Shown in pieces: positions 40,700 to 49,558 of a DNA stretch of 64,000 nucleotides. Position 1 is the stretch's first letter, and the number at the start of each line of letters is the position of its first letter. The DNA comes from [Mycobacterium] stephanolepidis. GTDB lineage: Bacteria > Actinomycetota > Actinomycetes > Mycobacteriales > Mycobacteriaceae. Under the pieces are notes generated by a model, which searched no databases, was not told the DNA's origin, and was given only the letters and a program-made list of their open reading frames with translations. The stretch is from contig NZ_AP018165.1 of assembly GCF_002356335.1 (NCBI RefSeq), positions 3,162,001-3,226,000 on the forward strand, given 5' to 3'. The position numbers and the translations under genes were made by a program.

Positions 40700-42417
40700 T
40701 ATAGGACAGCCTCGGCGATCGGTCCCAGCGCCAGGGCCGGGAAGAAGGTGAGTGCGGCCACCAAGAGAACGGTGCCGGTATGCAATCCGGCGAACATGGG
40801 GCCGTGGGTGTGCAGAGTTCCGGCTGACACCGGTGTCTTCTGCTGAGTGGCAAGCGATCCGGCCAGCGCCAGCGTGAAGATGATGGGCAGGAAGCGGCCC
40901 AACAACATCGCCACGCCAAGGGACGCCTGGAACCAGTGGCTGGTCACCGTGAGCCCACCGAAGGCGCTGCCGTTGTTGTTGGCGGCCGAGGCGTAGGCGT
41001 ACAACACCTCGGAGAACCCGTGGATGGACTGCGCGCTGCCCGGATCCCCGCTGTTGCCTTGATATCCGGGAGTCGTCGACAGAGCCACCGAGATGCCTGT
41101 GCCGATGAGTACCAGGGCGGGCATGACGAGCACGGACAGCGCGGCCATGGTGATCTCGCGTCGTCCGATCTTCTTGCCCAGGAATTCCGGAGTGCGGCCC
41201 ACCAGCAGCCCACCGACGAACACCGCGATGATGGCCAGCACCAGAATCCCGTAGAGGCCAGTCCCGACACCGCCCGGCGCGATCTCGCCGAACAGCATGT
41301 TCAAGATCAGTGCTCCGCCGCCGGCGGCGGTAAAGCTGTCATGGGCGGCATCGACGGCGCCCGTGGAGGTTCCGGTGGTCGCCACCGCGAACAAGCTGGT
41401 CGCGGGAATGCCGAACCTGACCTCCTTGCCTTCCATCATGGCACCGGCCGCCTGCGAGGCGATGCCGCGCGGGGTCGACTCCGCCCAGGTGACAAAGGCC
41501 AGCATGCCGCCGAAAAGGGTGGCCATCACGGACAAGACGGTCAGGCCCTGACGCTTGTCTCCCACCAGCGTCGAGTAGGTGCAGGTCAGGCACACCGGGA
41601 CGATGAGAATGGCAAGGATCTCGACGATATTGGTCAGCGGCGTCGGGTTCTCGAAGGGGTGCGCCGAGTTAGCGGCAAGAATGCCACCGCCATTGGTTCC
41701 GACTTCCTTGATGGCCTCCTGCGAGGCGACCGGGGCCAGCGCGATGTGTTGCGCCGTTCCGTCGAGCGCTGTCGCATCGAAATGCGTGTACAGCGACTGA
41801 ATGGCGCCCTGGGACAACAAGATCAGTGCGACCACAAAAGATATGGGTAGGAGAATTCTTAAACTTCCCCGCACCAGGTCAACCCAGAAATTGCCGAGTT
41901 CTCCCCCGGTTGTGGTTCGCACGATGCCGCGAATCAGCGCCACTGCCACCGCCAGCCCGACAGCTGCGGAGACAAAGTTCTGCACGGCCAACCCGACCAT
42001 CTGGGTCAGATTGGTCATGGTGGTCTCGGGTGTGTACGACTGCCAGTTGGTGTTCGTCACAAAGGAAATCGCGGTGTTGAAGGCCACCGCGGGGCTCACC
42101 GCGCCCAGGTCGCCCGAGAGCGGTAACACACCCTGGGCGCGTTGCAGCAGATAGAGGAAGAGCACGCTGGCGAATGAAAACCCCAGCAGTGACAGGGTGT
42201 ATCCCACCCATGTCTGCTCGGTCTCCGGATCCACCCGCCCCGTGCGGTAGATCACCCGCTCGACGAGCGAGTGTTTGACGGTCGATGGGCCGCTTGCGCG
42301 CAGAGAATGTGGGCCCGTGAAGACGCGCGCCATGTAATCCCCCACGGGGACGTACGCGATAGCGAGCACCAGAATGACGAAGCCGATCTGAAGACCGGCC
42401 GCCAGAGCGGAATTCAC
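40699..42417 (-). CDS. kdpA: potassium-transporting ATPase subunit A
   Basis: 572 residues from GTG 42417, 2 bp after kdpF. Ten or so membrane helices and the four degenerate selectivity-filter regions, for example [32 protein letters not shown] and [16 protein letters not shown]. Channel-like subunit that binds potassium. Spacing indicates translational coupling across kdpF-A-B. Confidence 0.97.
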   Translation of the reverse strand: MNSALAAGLQIGFVILVLAIAYVPVGDYMARVFTGPHSLRASGPSTVKHSLVERVIYRTGRVDPETEQTWVGYTLSLLGFSFASVLFLYLLQRAQGVLPLSGDLGAVSPAVAFNTAISFVTNTNWQSYTPETTMTNLTQMVGLAVQNFVSAAVGLAVAVALIRGIVRTTTGGELGNFWVDLVRGSLRILLPISFVVALILLSQGAIQSLYTHFDATALDGTAQHIALAPVASQEAIKEVGTNGGGILAANSAHPFENPTPLTNIVEILAILIVPVCLTCTYSTLVGDKRQGLTVLSVMATLFGGMLAFVTWAESTPRGIASQAAGAMMEGKEVRFGIPATSLFAVATTGTSTGAVDAAHDSFTAAGGGALILNMLFGEIAPGGVGTGLYGILVLAIIAVFVGGLLVGRTPEFLGKKIGRREITMAALSVLVMPALVLIGTGISVALSTTPGYQGNSGDPGSAQSIHGFSEVLYAYASAANNNGSAFGGLTVTSHWFQASLGVAMLLGRFLPIIFTLALAGSLATQQKTPVSAGTLHTHGPMFAGLHTGTVLLVAALTFFPALALGPIAEAVL

Positions 42418-42419
42418 CG

Positions 42420-42530
42420 TTAGAACCTTTCCGGGTCGAGCAGTGCGACCACCAGATACACGACGAGCGCGGCCGACAGGACAATCAGCACAATGTTGGT
42501 GACAGCATCAGTGCCCAGATCGAGAGTCAT
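42420..42530 (-). CDS. kdpF: KdpF small membrane subunit
   Basis: 36 residues, beginning MTLDLGTDAVTNIVL and ending YLVVALLDPERF. The single hydrophobic helix and the YL-x-x-A-L-x-x-PE-R-F end are diagnostic of KdpF, which stabilises the Kdp complex. ATG 42530 overlaps the stop of a 27-residue ORF upstream (ATGA), and the TAA is 2 bp before the kdpA GTG. Confidence 0.93.
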   Translation of the reverse strand: MTLDLGTDAVTNIVLIVLSAALVVYLVVALLDPERF

Positions 42531-42610
42531 CGCGCCTGCAATCCGCGTACGACGGCCACGCACAAGGCGAAGCCCACGACGATCAGGACCAGGTACCAGA
42601 AATCAACCAC
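42527..42610 (-). CDS. 27-residue membrane ORF preceding kdpF
   Basis: A GTG-initiated frame encodes VVDFWYLVLIVVGFALCVAV and then VRGLQAR, a single membrane helix with a positive C-terminus. Its TGA overlaps the kdpF ATG, so it is positioned as a true operon member. Short proteins of the form 'DxxYL...F...xRGLexL' occur upstream of kdpF in other actinobacteria as I recall them. No convincing Shine-Dalgarno, so start is uncertain. Confidence 0.55.
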   Translation of the reverse strand: MVDFWYLVLIVVGFALCVAVVRGLQAR

Positions 42611-42647
42611 GCAGGAATCATGATCCCGGCCAAGGGCACTACCTGCG
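42610..42647. promoter_or_regulatory. inverted repeat at the 5' end of the kdp operon
   Basis: CGCAGG (42610-42615) and CCTGCG (42642-42647) form the ends of a 38-bp region just upstream of the 27-residue ORF and kdpF; the left arm touches the proposed GTG. It could be a leader hairpin or a regulator site (KdpE is the obvious candidate). Arms are only 6 bp, so this is weak. Confidence 0.3.
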
Positions 42648-42693
42648 TTCTTTACGCGTCCCTGACGGGCGCATCGGGCCTCTTGACGCGCTA

Positions 42694-43545
42694 TTAACGG
42701 GGTTCAACCAGCCGTTGACAGCCCGGGCAGAAGTACGACGACCGGTTCATGAAAGCCTCCCGGCGCATGGCGCGCCCGCAGCGGCGGCATGGTTCACCCT
42801 CACGTCCGTACGCCTCCAAAGAGCGCTCGAAGTAGCCGGATTCGCCGTTCACATTCACATATAGATCGTCGAATGAGGTACCGCCCTGTGCCAGCGCCAG
42901 ACGCATGACACCGGCCGCACTATCGAGTACCTCGGTGAGCTTGGCGCGCGTCATGCCATCGGTGAGGCGCCGGCCATGCACGCGCGCCTGCCAGAGGGCT
43001 TCGTCGGCGTAGATGTTGCCGACGCCGGACACCACGGTCTGGTCGAGCAGCGCGCGTTTGATCTCGGTGTGCTTACCGCGCAGCCGGGTAACCACAGCCG
43101 ACGCATCGAATCGTTCATCGAGCGGATCCCGCGCGATATGGGCGACCGGCTCCGGGAGCTCGCTTCCATCGACGGTGACGACATCGGTCACCATCCAGCC
43201 GCCAAAGGTGCGCTGATCGACGAAGCTCAACACCGACCCGTCATCGAGTGTCGCGGCAATACGCAAATGCTGCGGCCGGGAAATGGGTCCGATGAGCATT
43301 TGGCCGCTCATCCCGAGATGGACCACCAGTGCCTGTCCCTCGCCCAGCGTCAACCACAGATACTTGCCCCGACGACCGGTGCCGCTGATCTGTTGTCCGG
43401 TAAGCAGTCCCGCCAGCTCGACGGCACCACCGGGCTGCCTGCGCACGGCCCGGTCATGGTGCACAGACGCCGATGCGATGGTCTTTCCGACGAGGTGATG
43501 GTGCAGCCCGCGGCGGACCACCTCCACCTCGGGAAGCTCAGGCAC
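42694..43545 (-). CDS. mutM: formamidopyrimidine-DNA glycosylase
   Basis: 283 residues from GTG 43545, giving the required [13 protein letters not shown] start (Pro2 catalytic, Glu3). C-terminal zinc finger [13 protein letters not shown]...YFCPGCQ is intact, as are the H2TH residues near [18 protein letters not shown]. It removes 8-oxoguanine. Overlaps rnc by 8 bp; upstream neighbour of the kdp operon (Rv2924c position). Confidence 0.96.
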   Translation of the reverse strand: MPELPEVEVVRRGLHHHLVGKTIASASVHHDRAVRRQPGGAVELAGLLTGQQISGTGRRGKYLWLTLGEGQALVVHLGMSGQMLIGPISRPQHLRIAATLDDGSVLSFVDQRTFGGWMVTDVVTVDGSELPEPVAHIARDPLDERFDASAVVTRLRGKHTEIKRALLDQTVVSGVGNIYADEALWQARVHGRRLTDGMTRAKLTEVLDSAAGVMRLALAQGGTSFDDLYVNVNGESGYFERSLEAYGREGEPCRRCGRAMRREAFMNRSSYFCPGCQRLVEPR

Positions 43546-44248
43546 CTGACCCGTTGATGCCGTTCCACGCCTCCGAGGCCGCCCGTTGTTCGGCTTCCTT
43601 CTTGGATCGGCCAACGCCCACGCCATGCGCGGCGTCGTTGACCATCACGGTGGCGGTGAATTCCTTGTCATGATCGGGTCCGGTCGAGGTGACTGCATAC
43701 GACGGTGCGCCCCAACCCTTTTCCGCGGTCAGTTCCTGCAGACTGGTCTTCCAGTCCAGGCCGGCACCGAGTTTGGGCGCGGTCTCCAGGAGCTGACCAA
43801 ACAATCGCAGCACGACCGCGCGCGCGACCTCGAGCCCGTGCTCCACATAGACCGCACCGAGAATCGACTCCATGCCGTCGGCAAGAATGCTGGACTTGTT
43901 GCGACCACCGGTGTTCTCCTCGCCCTTGCCGAGAAACAGGTGTGCGCCCAAACCGTCGCCGGTCAGTCCGCGTGCCACTCCGGCGAGGGCCTGGGTGTTG
44001 ACGATGCTGGCACGCAGTTTCGCCAAATCGCCCTCCGAGCGGTCGGGGTGACTGTGATACAGCGTCTCGGTAATCGTCAGGCCAAGCACGGCATCCCCGA
44101 GGAATTCGAGCCTCTCGTTGGTAGGCAGGCCACCGTTCTCGTAGGCATAACTGCGGTGTGTGAGCGCCAGAGTGAGGAGATCGTCGCCGACCCTTACCCC
44201 AATCGCCTCGCGCAGATCGTCGTACCGATTCTCTGGGGCAGGGCTCAC
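43538..44248 (-). CDS. rnc: ribonuclease III
   Basis: 236 residues. Catalytic signature [20 protein letters not shown] and the second acidic site in [17 protein letters not shown]-terminal dsRNA-binding domain ([16 protein letters not shown] ... [18 protein letters not shown]). Processes rRNA precursors. Overlaps the DUF177 gene by 4 bp. Confidence 0.97.
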   Translation of the reverse strand: MSPAPENRYDDLREAIGVRVGDDLLTLALTHRSYAYENGGLPTNERLEFLGDAVLGLTITETLYHSHPDRSEGDLAKLRASIVNTQALAGVARGLTGDGLGAHLFLGKGEENTGGRNKSSILADGMESILGAVYVEHGLEVARAVVLRLFGQLLETAPKLGAGLDWKTSLQELTAEKGWGAPSYAVTSTGPDHDKEFTATVMVNDAAHGVGVGRSKKEAEQRAASEAWNGINGSGA

Positions 44249-44781
44249 TGGTCGTCACCGAAGTTGGCAAGCTTGGCCCAACGCGGATCGATCTTGTCAT
44301 GGTGGTGGCCGGGTTCGGCCGTGGCCATAACGATGCCGCACTCGGGGCAGAGGCCCGGGCAATCGGGCCGGCACACCGGTGCCAGTTCCAGGTCGGGCAC
44401 GATGGCATCGACGATGGTCTGTTCAAGGTCGACCAGGCCGTCAACCACCCGATGTATCTCGTCTTCCTCGGTGGTCGCCTCGGTCTCGCTGTCCGGGTAC
44501 GCGAAGAGTTCGGTGAGGTACGCATCCGCATGGCCCGTGATCGGCTCCAGGCAGCGTGAGCATTCTCCCGCGAGGTCTCCGGCGATGGTTCCGGTGACGA
44601 GAACGCCTTCCGAAACCGCTTCGACCCGAAGATCCATATCCACGTCCGCGCCCTCGGGGATCGCGATCAGGTCGTTGCCGATGCGCACCGGGCTAGCGAT
44701 GGTGCGCTCAATCTCCTGCATCGACCCGGGACGCCGTCCGAGCCCGAGGGCCAGGACATCAAGAACAAAAGGTCCCGGCAT
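44245..44781 (-). CDS. DUF177 (YceD) family protein
   Basis: 178 residues from ATG 44781 ([20 protein letters not shown]). Two cysteine pairs are visible: [10 protein letters not shown] and [13 protein letters not shown], the latter a plausible metal knuckle. DUF177 proteins are linked to 23S rRNA/L32 biogenesis in plants and bacteria. Here it precedes rnc rather than rpmF, as in M. tuberculosis Rv2926c. Upstream extension to 44958 is a shadow of sepIVA. Confidence 0.9.
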   Translation of the reverse strand: MPGPFVLDVLALGLGRRPGSMQEIERTIASPVRIGNDLIAIPEGADVDMDLRVEAVSEGVLVTGTIAGDLAGECSRCLEPITGHADAYLTELFAYPDSETEATTEEDEIHRVVDGLVDLEQTIVDAIVPDLELAPVCRPDCPGLCPECGIVMATAEPGHHHDKIDPRWAKLANFGDDQ

Positions 44782-44791
44782 GAACCCAATC

Positions 44792-45529
44792 TTAACGCTG
44801 CACGTAGTCGTGGGTACCAGCGCCGGTGCGCAGCTGGTGACGGCCACGGCCCACCGAACGCAGCGTGCCGTTGAGGTAGTCCTCGAACTCGGCCAGTTTG
44901 TTGTCGACGTAGATGTCGCATTCACCACGCAGCCGGTCGGCTTCGGCGTGGGCCGCATCGATCAGGCGGGTGGACTCGGCGTTGGCCGCCTGCACGACCT
45001 CCGTCTGGGCTACCAGGCGCTGCTGCTCCTTGATGCCTTCCTGCACGGCCTTGTCGTAGGACGCGTTACCCGAGTCGACCAGGCGATCCGCCTCCGCCTT
45101 GGCCCGCGCGACGGTGCTCTCCTGCTCACGCTTGGCGTTGGCCAACGTGCGCGCCGCCTCTTCACGCGCCTCACCAACGGTCTGCTCAGCGTGGTTGCGC
45201 GCCTCGGCAACCATGCGGTCGGCCTGCGACTTGGCATCGGCCAGTAGTCGGTCGGCTTCGTTGCGGGCATGGCTGAGTGTCTGCTCAGCATCGGCGTTCG
45301 ACTGGCCGATCACCGTCTCGTGATGCTCCTTGGCCTCACGCAGCAACGAATCGCGGGCATCCAGAACATCCTGGGCGTCATCGAGTTCGCCGGGGATGGC
45401 GTCCTTGATGTCGTCGATCAGCTCCAGGACGTCGCCGCGGGGCACGACGCATCCGGCGGTCATCGGAACGCCGCGCGCTTCTTCAACAATGGCGCCCAGC
45501 TCGTCGAGCGCTTCAAATACTCGGTACAC
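44792..45529 (-). CDS. sepIVA: SepIVA, DivIVA-like septum and envelope regulator
   Basis: 245 residues from GTG 45529 (VYRVFEALDELGAIVEEARG), the same length as Rv2927c. A conserved N-terminal region (VPMTAGCVVPRGDVLELIDDI) leads into a long Ala/Glu/Arg-rich coiled coil (about residues 60-215) and the invariant end GECDIYVDNKLAEFEDYLNG. SepIVA (MSMEG_2416) regulates division and cell-wall metabolism. Lies 10 bp ahead of the DUF177 gene. Confidence 0.95.
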   Translation of the reverse strand: MYRVFEALDELGAIVEEARGVPMTAGCVVPRGDVLELIDDIKDAIPGELDDAQDVLDARDSLLREAKEHHETVIGQSNADAEQTLSHARNEADRLLADAKSQADRMVAEARNHAEQTVGEAREEAARTLANAKREQESTVARAKAEADRLVDSGNASYDKAVQEGIKEQQRLVAQTEVVQAANAESTRLIDAAHAEADRLRGECDIYVDNKLAEFEDYLNGTLRSVGRGRHQLRTGAGTHDYVQR

Positions 45530-45635
45530 GGCTACACCCTTCACGCGAGTTTCCACTGTTACCAGTGTGCCTGGTGTGACTGCTGTGACCGTGCTAGCTG
45601 ACCGGTGTGTCGGCTATTTCTGCGCGGCCTGTTTT

Positions 45636-46121
45636 CTATTGTGCCTGGCCACGCAGTTTCCCGAGAAGTCGTTGATGAACGGAAGGAGGCAGCAACGCCG
45701 AGACATCTCCCCCGTACGTCGCCACCTCCTTGGCAAGCGAGGACGACACGAACGAATACGCCGGGGTGGTAGCCACGAAAAAGGTGTCTACACCGGCGAT
45801 GTGTTTGTTCATCTGAGCCATCTGGAGTTCGTATTCGAAGTCGGTGCCAGTGCGGAGGCCCTTGACGATCGCACCCAGACCACGCGCTCTCACGAAGTCC
45901 ACCAGCAGACCCTGTCCCGATTCGACGCGCAGATTGGGTAGATCGGTGGTGGCCTCGCGGATCATCTCGATGCGCTCGTCGATGGTGAACATGCCCGCTT
46001 TGTTGGGGTTGATCAACACCGCGACGATGACCTCGTCGAACTGCGCCGCGGCTCGTTCGAAAACATCCAGATGCCCGAGGGTTACCGGATCGAACGAGCC
46101 GGGGCAAACAGCTCCCGTCAT
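45636..46121 (-). CDS. coaD: phosphopantetheine adenylyltransferase
   Basis: 161 residues. The nucleotidyltransferase motif [20 protein letters not shown] carries the T/HxGH signature; [16 protein letters not shown] and [18 protein letters not shown] are family stretches. Penultimate step of coenzyme A synthesis. Start overlaps the HdeD-like gene stop by 4 bp (ATGA). In M. tuberculosis coaD (Rv2965c) is far from Rv2927c; here they are neighbours. Confidence 0.96.
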   Translation of the reverse strand: MTGAVCPGSFDPVTLGHLDVFERAAAQFDEVIVAVLINPNKAGMFTIDERIEMIREATTDLPNLRVESGQGLLVDFVRARGLGAIVKGLRTGTDFEYELQMAQMNKHIAGVDTFFVATTPAYSFVSSSLAKEVATYGGDVSALLPPSVHQRLLGKLRGQAQ

Positions 46122-46678
46122 GCGGACGATTTAGTGGCCGAGCGAATGCCGATACCGCTACCGATTTGCAGTACACCGATCACGATGAGCCAGATACCGA
46201 CGACCAGCGTGAGGGTCAAGATCGAGCTGATCGGGTAGACGATGAGCACGATGCCCGCGATTGTCGAGATGATTCCGCTGAAGATCTGCCAACCGCGCCC
46301 CGGAAGTTCCTTGTCGCCGACGGCGGTGATGGTGCCCGCAATGCCCTGGGCGATCCAGCCGACACCAATCCAGATGGCCAGCAGCAGAATCGAATTCAGC
46401 TCGTCCTTGAAGCACAACACACCGAGGACGAACGAAATCACGCCGGTGAGGAACAACAGAACCCTCATGCCGGCCGACGACACCGGCAGCGTGAAGGCGA
46501 AAACAACCTGAGCAATACCGGATATCAGTAGGTATGCGCCGAAAGCGTACGCGGCGACCAGCACGGTGATTTGAGGCCATATCAGCACCACGGCACCAAC
46601 GATTACCGCCAAAACTCCTGATACCACCGCTGTCTTCCAGAGATGCTTGACGAGGTCCTGCCCGACACTTGTAGTCAT
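46118..46678 (-). CDS. HdeD-family (DUF308) membrane protein
   Basis: 186 residues with six predicted membrane helices in three pairs, for example [33 protein letters not shown] and [20 protein letters not shown], the repeating DUF308 pattern of HdeD acid-resistance proteins. Function in actinobacteria not established. Coupled to coaD. Confidence 0.88.
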   Translation of the reverse strand: MTTSVGQDLVKHLWKTAVVSGVLAVIVGAVVLIWPQITVLVAAYAFGAYLLISGIAQVVFAFTLPVSSAGMRVLLFLTGVISFVLGVLCFKDELNSILLLAIWIGVGWIAQGIAGTITAVGDKELPGRGWQIFSGIISTIAGIVLIVYPISSILTLTLVVGIWLIVIGVLQIGSGIGIRSATKSSA

Positions 46679-46752
46679 GGAACTAAGGGTATTTCCTCGG
46701 CAACGGTGGCGGGGCGATTCGTGCGGTGCGTTACAGACTCACCATGATTCTG

Positions 46753-47223
46753 TTATCTCCTGGCTGGGCAGGTGAACTCAAGTTCGAAGGTCGCGGGTGT
46801 GCTCAATCCAGCCGTCGCGTTGCCGGAAATCTTGTAGAACTGCCCGGACTTGGTCACCGTCGGCTCGGTCGCACCATGCCCCGAGTTGTACATCACCGGG
46901 TGTCCATCGATGATTCCCAGGGTCAGACTCTTCAACGTTGGGTTATCGCCCGCTGCCAGCGTGGCGGCAATCGCATCACTCTCGCTACCGACATTCACGA
47001 AGGTCATATCGGCTGCGGTAACGCACTCGACCCGATTCTCAACCGATCTCACGACACCGTCGACAACAACACGTGGACCGGCCGCCTGAGCACCACTTGC
47101 CGTGCTCGACACCGGATTGTTCATCGGCGAGTCGTGTCGCAGGCCTCCGCCCGACGAGCAGCCGACAAGACACACGACGGCCGACAGGGCGCCGGCCACC
47201 ATCACTACGCCGCCATAACGCAT
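46753..47223 (-). CDS. LpqH-like (19 kDa antigen family) lipoprotein
   Basis: 156 residues from ATG 47223. Signal peptide and lipobox VVCLVGCSSGGG. The C-terminal half carries the LpqH-family ending: FYKISGNATAG...PATFELEFTCP with cysteines in VECVTAADM and FTCPARR. Surface lipoprotein; LpqH homologues are TLR2 agonists. The upstream extension to 47331 is not credible. Confidence 0.87.
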   Translation of the reverse strand: MRYGGVVMVAGALSAVVCLVGCSSGGGLRHDSPMNNPVSSTASGAQAAGPRVVVDGVVRSVENRVECVTAADMTFVNVGSESDAIAATLAAGDNPTLKSLTLGIIDGHPVMYNSGHGATEPTVTKSGQFYKISGNATAGLSTPATFELEFTCPARR

Positions 47224-47281
47224 GTGCGCCCTCGCTTCCACCCCGGCCGATGATCCGGTCCAGACTAGTTCGGCCACTGCT

Positions 47282-48214
47282 CTAGTCCCACCAAAACTTC
47301 CAGGATCGCGCACCACTGATCTGCCGGGCATAGGAGCTCAAGGTGCCCGCGCCTTGATCGATGTTGTCGGGGCAGAACCCGTAGTGCTCATAGCCGACCG
47401 ACACCGAGAGATCGGCGCCCGGCGGACGCGTCACTTCTATGTCGATGGCATCGAAGTCGACGGTCGTGAGCACCGCACCGAATCGGTCTTCCCAGGACCG
47501 AAGAACCGCCGACAGCGCCTCCTCGGAAAGGTCGTAGTTCGCACCGTGAGCCCATCCCAGGGCATTGAGCGCATCGGCCGGACGTGTCGTCGGCACCAGA
47601 ATCAGCAGCGAACCCTGCTCCAGGTGATCGGCGGTCAACGGGAGCGCACGCTGGGGCGGCTGAGTGCGCTGCTCAAGCGTGATAGGCGTGACCGGTACGT
47701 CGATGGCCGCAGCATTGGCCGACGAAACCTCTTTCACAAGAAAAGATTTCGCGTCAACGGCGTCAACATCGGCGGGCTCGACAAGGTGTCGAAGGTCTTC
47801 GGGATCTGACCACGGCCGACGCAGATCCCCACTCAGCCCACGGGAGGCCAAGGGCCACAGTCCCGTTCGATCGAAGCGGCCCGCCAACCGCAACCAGAGC
47901 GATTGGACGTCAACCACCGCGGCATTGCTCACCCACGCCAGCGAACGGCCCGCCGGGCTGATGATCACATGCCCTTCGGGCAGCTTGACACCGCCCACAC
48001 TCCACGTGGCAGCATTCTCGGGACGAGGCAGCTGACCCGCGCGTTCGGCGTGCACCGGCACCAGAAGTTCGGCGTAGGCGGGCAGATCATGCGCGGGTTC
48101 GGGATTTCCCACAATCGCGCGCGTACTCCAGTAGGCCTGACCGAACAGATACGACAGCCCGAGCACAAGCACCGCGACGATTGCGCTCAGCGATGTCCAC
48201 CCTTTTGGCCCCAC
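47282..48214 (-). CDS. membrane-anchored DUF4253 protein
   Basis: 310 residues from GTG 48214. One N-terminal membrane helix (SLSAIVAVLVLGLSYLFGQA) and a C-terminal DUF4253-type domain: ALNALGWAHGANYDLSEEAL, LRSWEDRFGAVLTTVDFDA, GYEHYGFCPDNIDQG and RSWKFWWD. Function of the domain is unknown. The N-anchor plus DUF4253 arrangement is less common than the soluble form. Confidence 0.78.
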   Translation of the reverse strand: MGPKGWTSLSAIVAVLVLGLSYLFGQAYWSTRAIVGNPEPAHDLPAYAELLVPVHAERAGQLPRPENAATWSVGGVKLPEGHVIISPAGRSLAWVSNAAVVDVQSLWLRLAGRFDRTGLWPLASRGLSGDLRRPWSDPEDLRHLVEPADVDAVDAKSFLVKEVSSANAAAIDVPVTPITLEQRTQPPQRALPLTADHLEQGSLLILVPTTRPADALNALGWAHGANYDLSEEALSAVLRSWEDRFGAVLTTVDFDAIDIEVTRPPGADLSVSVGYEHYGFCPDNIDQGAGTLSSYARQISGARSWKFWWD

Positions 48215-48242
48215 CCTCGCAGATTAGCTGAGTGGCCGGGCT

Positions 48243-49362
48243 TCAGCTGGAGGCCACCATCCCATTCGACTCATCTGCCGGTGCGTTCTCTCGCGCAGTG
48301 CGGCGGGCACGATTCGCCCGGAGTGCTTGCCGTGCGGACTCCAGGGTGGTGTTGCGTGGATCGATCTCTTCCCTCTCGAAGCCTCGAACCGCAATCGGCA
48401 AATAGAAGAACTTCAGCGGAAGGACGCGCTCGAGAACCGCGTAGAACCGCGTAGAACCGCCGAAACATAGCCGTAAAGCGGCGCAGCATCTCCTCGTCCT
48501 CGGGGGTCCATTCCACGTTGAACAGCTCCCGCACATGGGGCGGATAACTACCGAGAACGACTTGCCGCCGGCCCACCAGCCAGGGCCACACAAATTTCTT
48601 CATGACCGGAGGCCACCACCGCGGCGCCACGCGGCGCTCCATGAATTGTTCCAGCATGGCCTGAGTCACCTGCGAATTCACCAAATAGTTGCGCTCGATG
48701 TTTCCCAAATACCGTTCGAAATCTTCGTACGTATCGGGCTGAGAACTATCGTCGACCCCCCATATGCTGTACCACTCCTTGGATTCCTCAAATATCTGCT
48801 CCTTTATCGCGCGTGGCATTTTTCCGCCGAAATGCAGCCGCTCGATTACCAGTAGCATGTGGTGATAAAAGAAGGTGACATGCGCGAAATAGAAGGTTTC
48901 TGCATTCAAAGCATGAAACGTGCCACCCTGCAGCGCGCCTTTGACGGACTTGTGCATGTTACGGGTCTTTAGCCCGTATTTCTTCGCGTCTTCCGGAGCG
49001 TCGTACACCGAGCCGTAAATGTACTCGCGGGATTGCTGACGCCGTTTCTTATATATCGCGGCGCGCACACGGAAAGAACTGTCACCAGTGAAAAGAACGG
49101 AACCTGCGGTCCCCCTCGCCATCTGTGGCCATGCGCCCGCAATAGGACCCAATACCCCGCTACCGAAATACATCACGTCAAGACGCCCCCAATATTTCCA
49201 TATCAGGGAATCGGCGGGAATCGGATGCTGACAAAGGTCTTTCCGTCGCAGACTGTTGTCCCCGGTAAATTCTGTCACCCTGACGTCTTCTGGGATTACC
49301 AGCTCCGGATCGAATGTCGTTTGCATGATCTTCTTGAATGCCTTGATACCCCGGACCACCAC
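48243..49362 (-). pseudogene. DUF2236 (MpaB-like) protein gene with frameshift from a 10-bp tandem duplication
   Basis: From GTG 49362 (GAGGAG upstream) the frame encodes about 300 residues of a DUF2236/MpaB oxygenase-like protein: LIWKYWGRLDVMYFGSGVLG, NAETFYFAHVTFFYHHMLL, QTTF and RWWPPVMKKFVWPWLVG. After FRRFYAVL the frame shifts and ends at 48271 with an unnatural Arg/Ser/His tail. Dropping one copy of the duplicated 10-mer at 48441-48460 restores a frame that ends at 48243 with a natural sequence: FRRFYAVLERVLPLKFFYLP. Base composition is lower in GC than neighbours, suggesting acquisition. Confidence 0.8.
48441..48460. repeat. 10-bp tandem duplication causing the DUF2236 frameshift
   Basis: GTAGAACCGC occurs twice in exact tandem, preceded by a related CGAGAACCGC. 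Ten is not a multiple of three, so gain or loss of one unit switches the reading frame. Slipped-strand mispairing could make this reversible. Confidence 0.85.
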
Positions 49363-49414
49363 GTCGAACTCCTCGCGTTGCCGACACCCGCTACTTGACC
49401 AACCCCATCGCTAC

Positions 49415-49430
49415 TGTGACTCACCTCACA
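49415..49430. promoter_or_regulatory. perfect CRP-family binding site
   Basis: TGTGACTCACCTCACA has both perfect half-sites (TGTGA-N6-TCACA), the consensus for mycobacterial Crp (Rv3676) and other CRP/FNR proteins. It lies 53-68 bp upstream of the DUF2236 gene (minus) and about 50 bp upstream of the small ORF at 49481 (plus). Binding predicted. Confidence 0.65.
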
Positions 49431-49480
49431 TTAAGAAGTGATGATGCTCCCGGCGCCACTCAAAATCAAGGGAGGTACGG

Positions 49481-49558
49481 ATGGTTTCGGAGCAGACCGA
49501 ATCAAGGAACGTACGGGTAATTGTTAAGCAGCTTGATTGGCAATACCTGAACGGCTAA
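49481..49558 (+). CDS. 25-residue ORF with strong ribosome binding site
   Basis: ATG 49481 follows AAGGGAGG (ending 49475) at a good distance, and encodes MVSEQTESRNVRVIVKQLDW then QYLNG. It has no recognised relative. It could be a small protein controlled by the CRP site, or the surviving 5' end of a deleted gene; the next gene on the other strand ends 4 bp inside it. Real translation is likely by sequence, function unknown. Confidence 0.4.
   Translation: MVSEQTESRNVRVIVKQLDWQYLNG

Noticed and set aside
43586..45247. 553-codon open frame on the plus strand
   Set aside because: Lies antisense to rnc, the DUF177 gene and sepIVA and has no motif; shadow frame.
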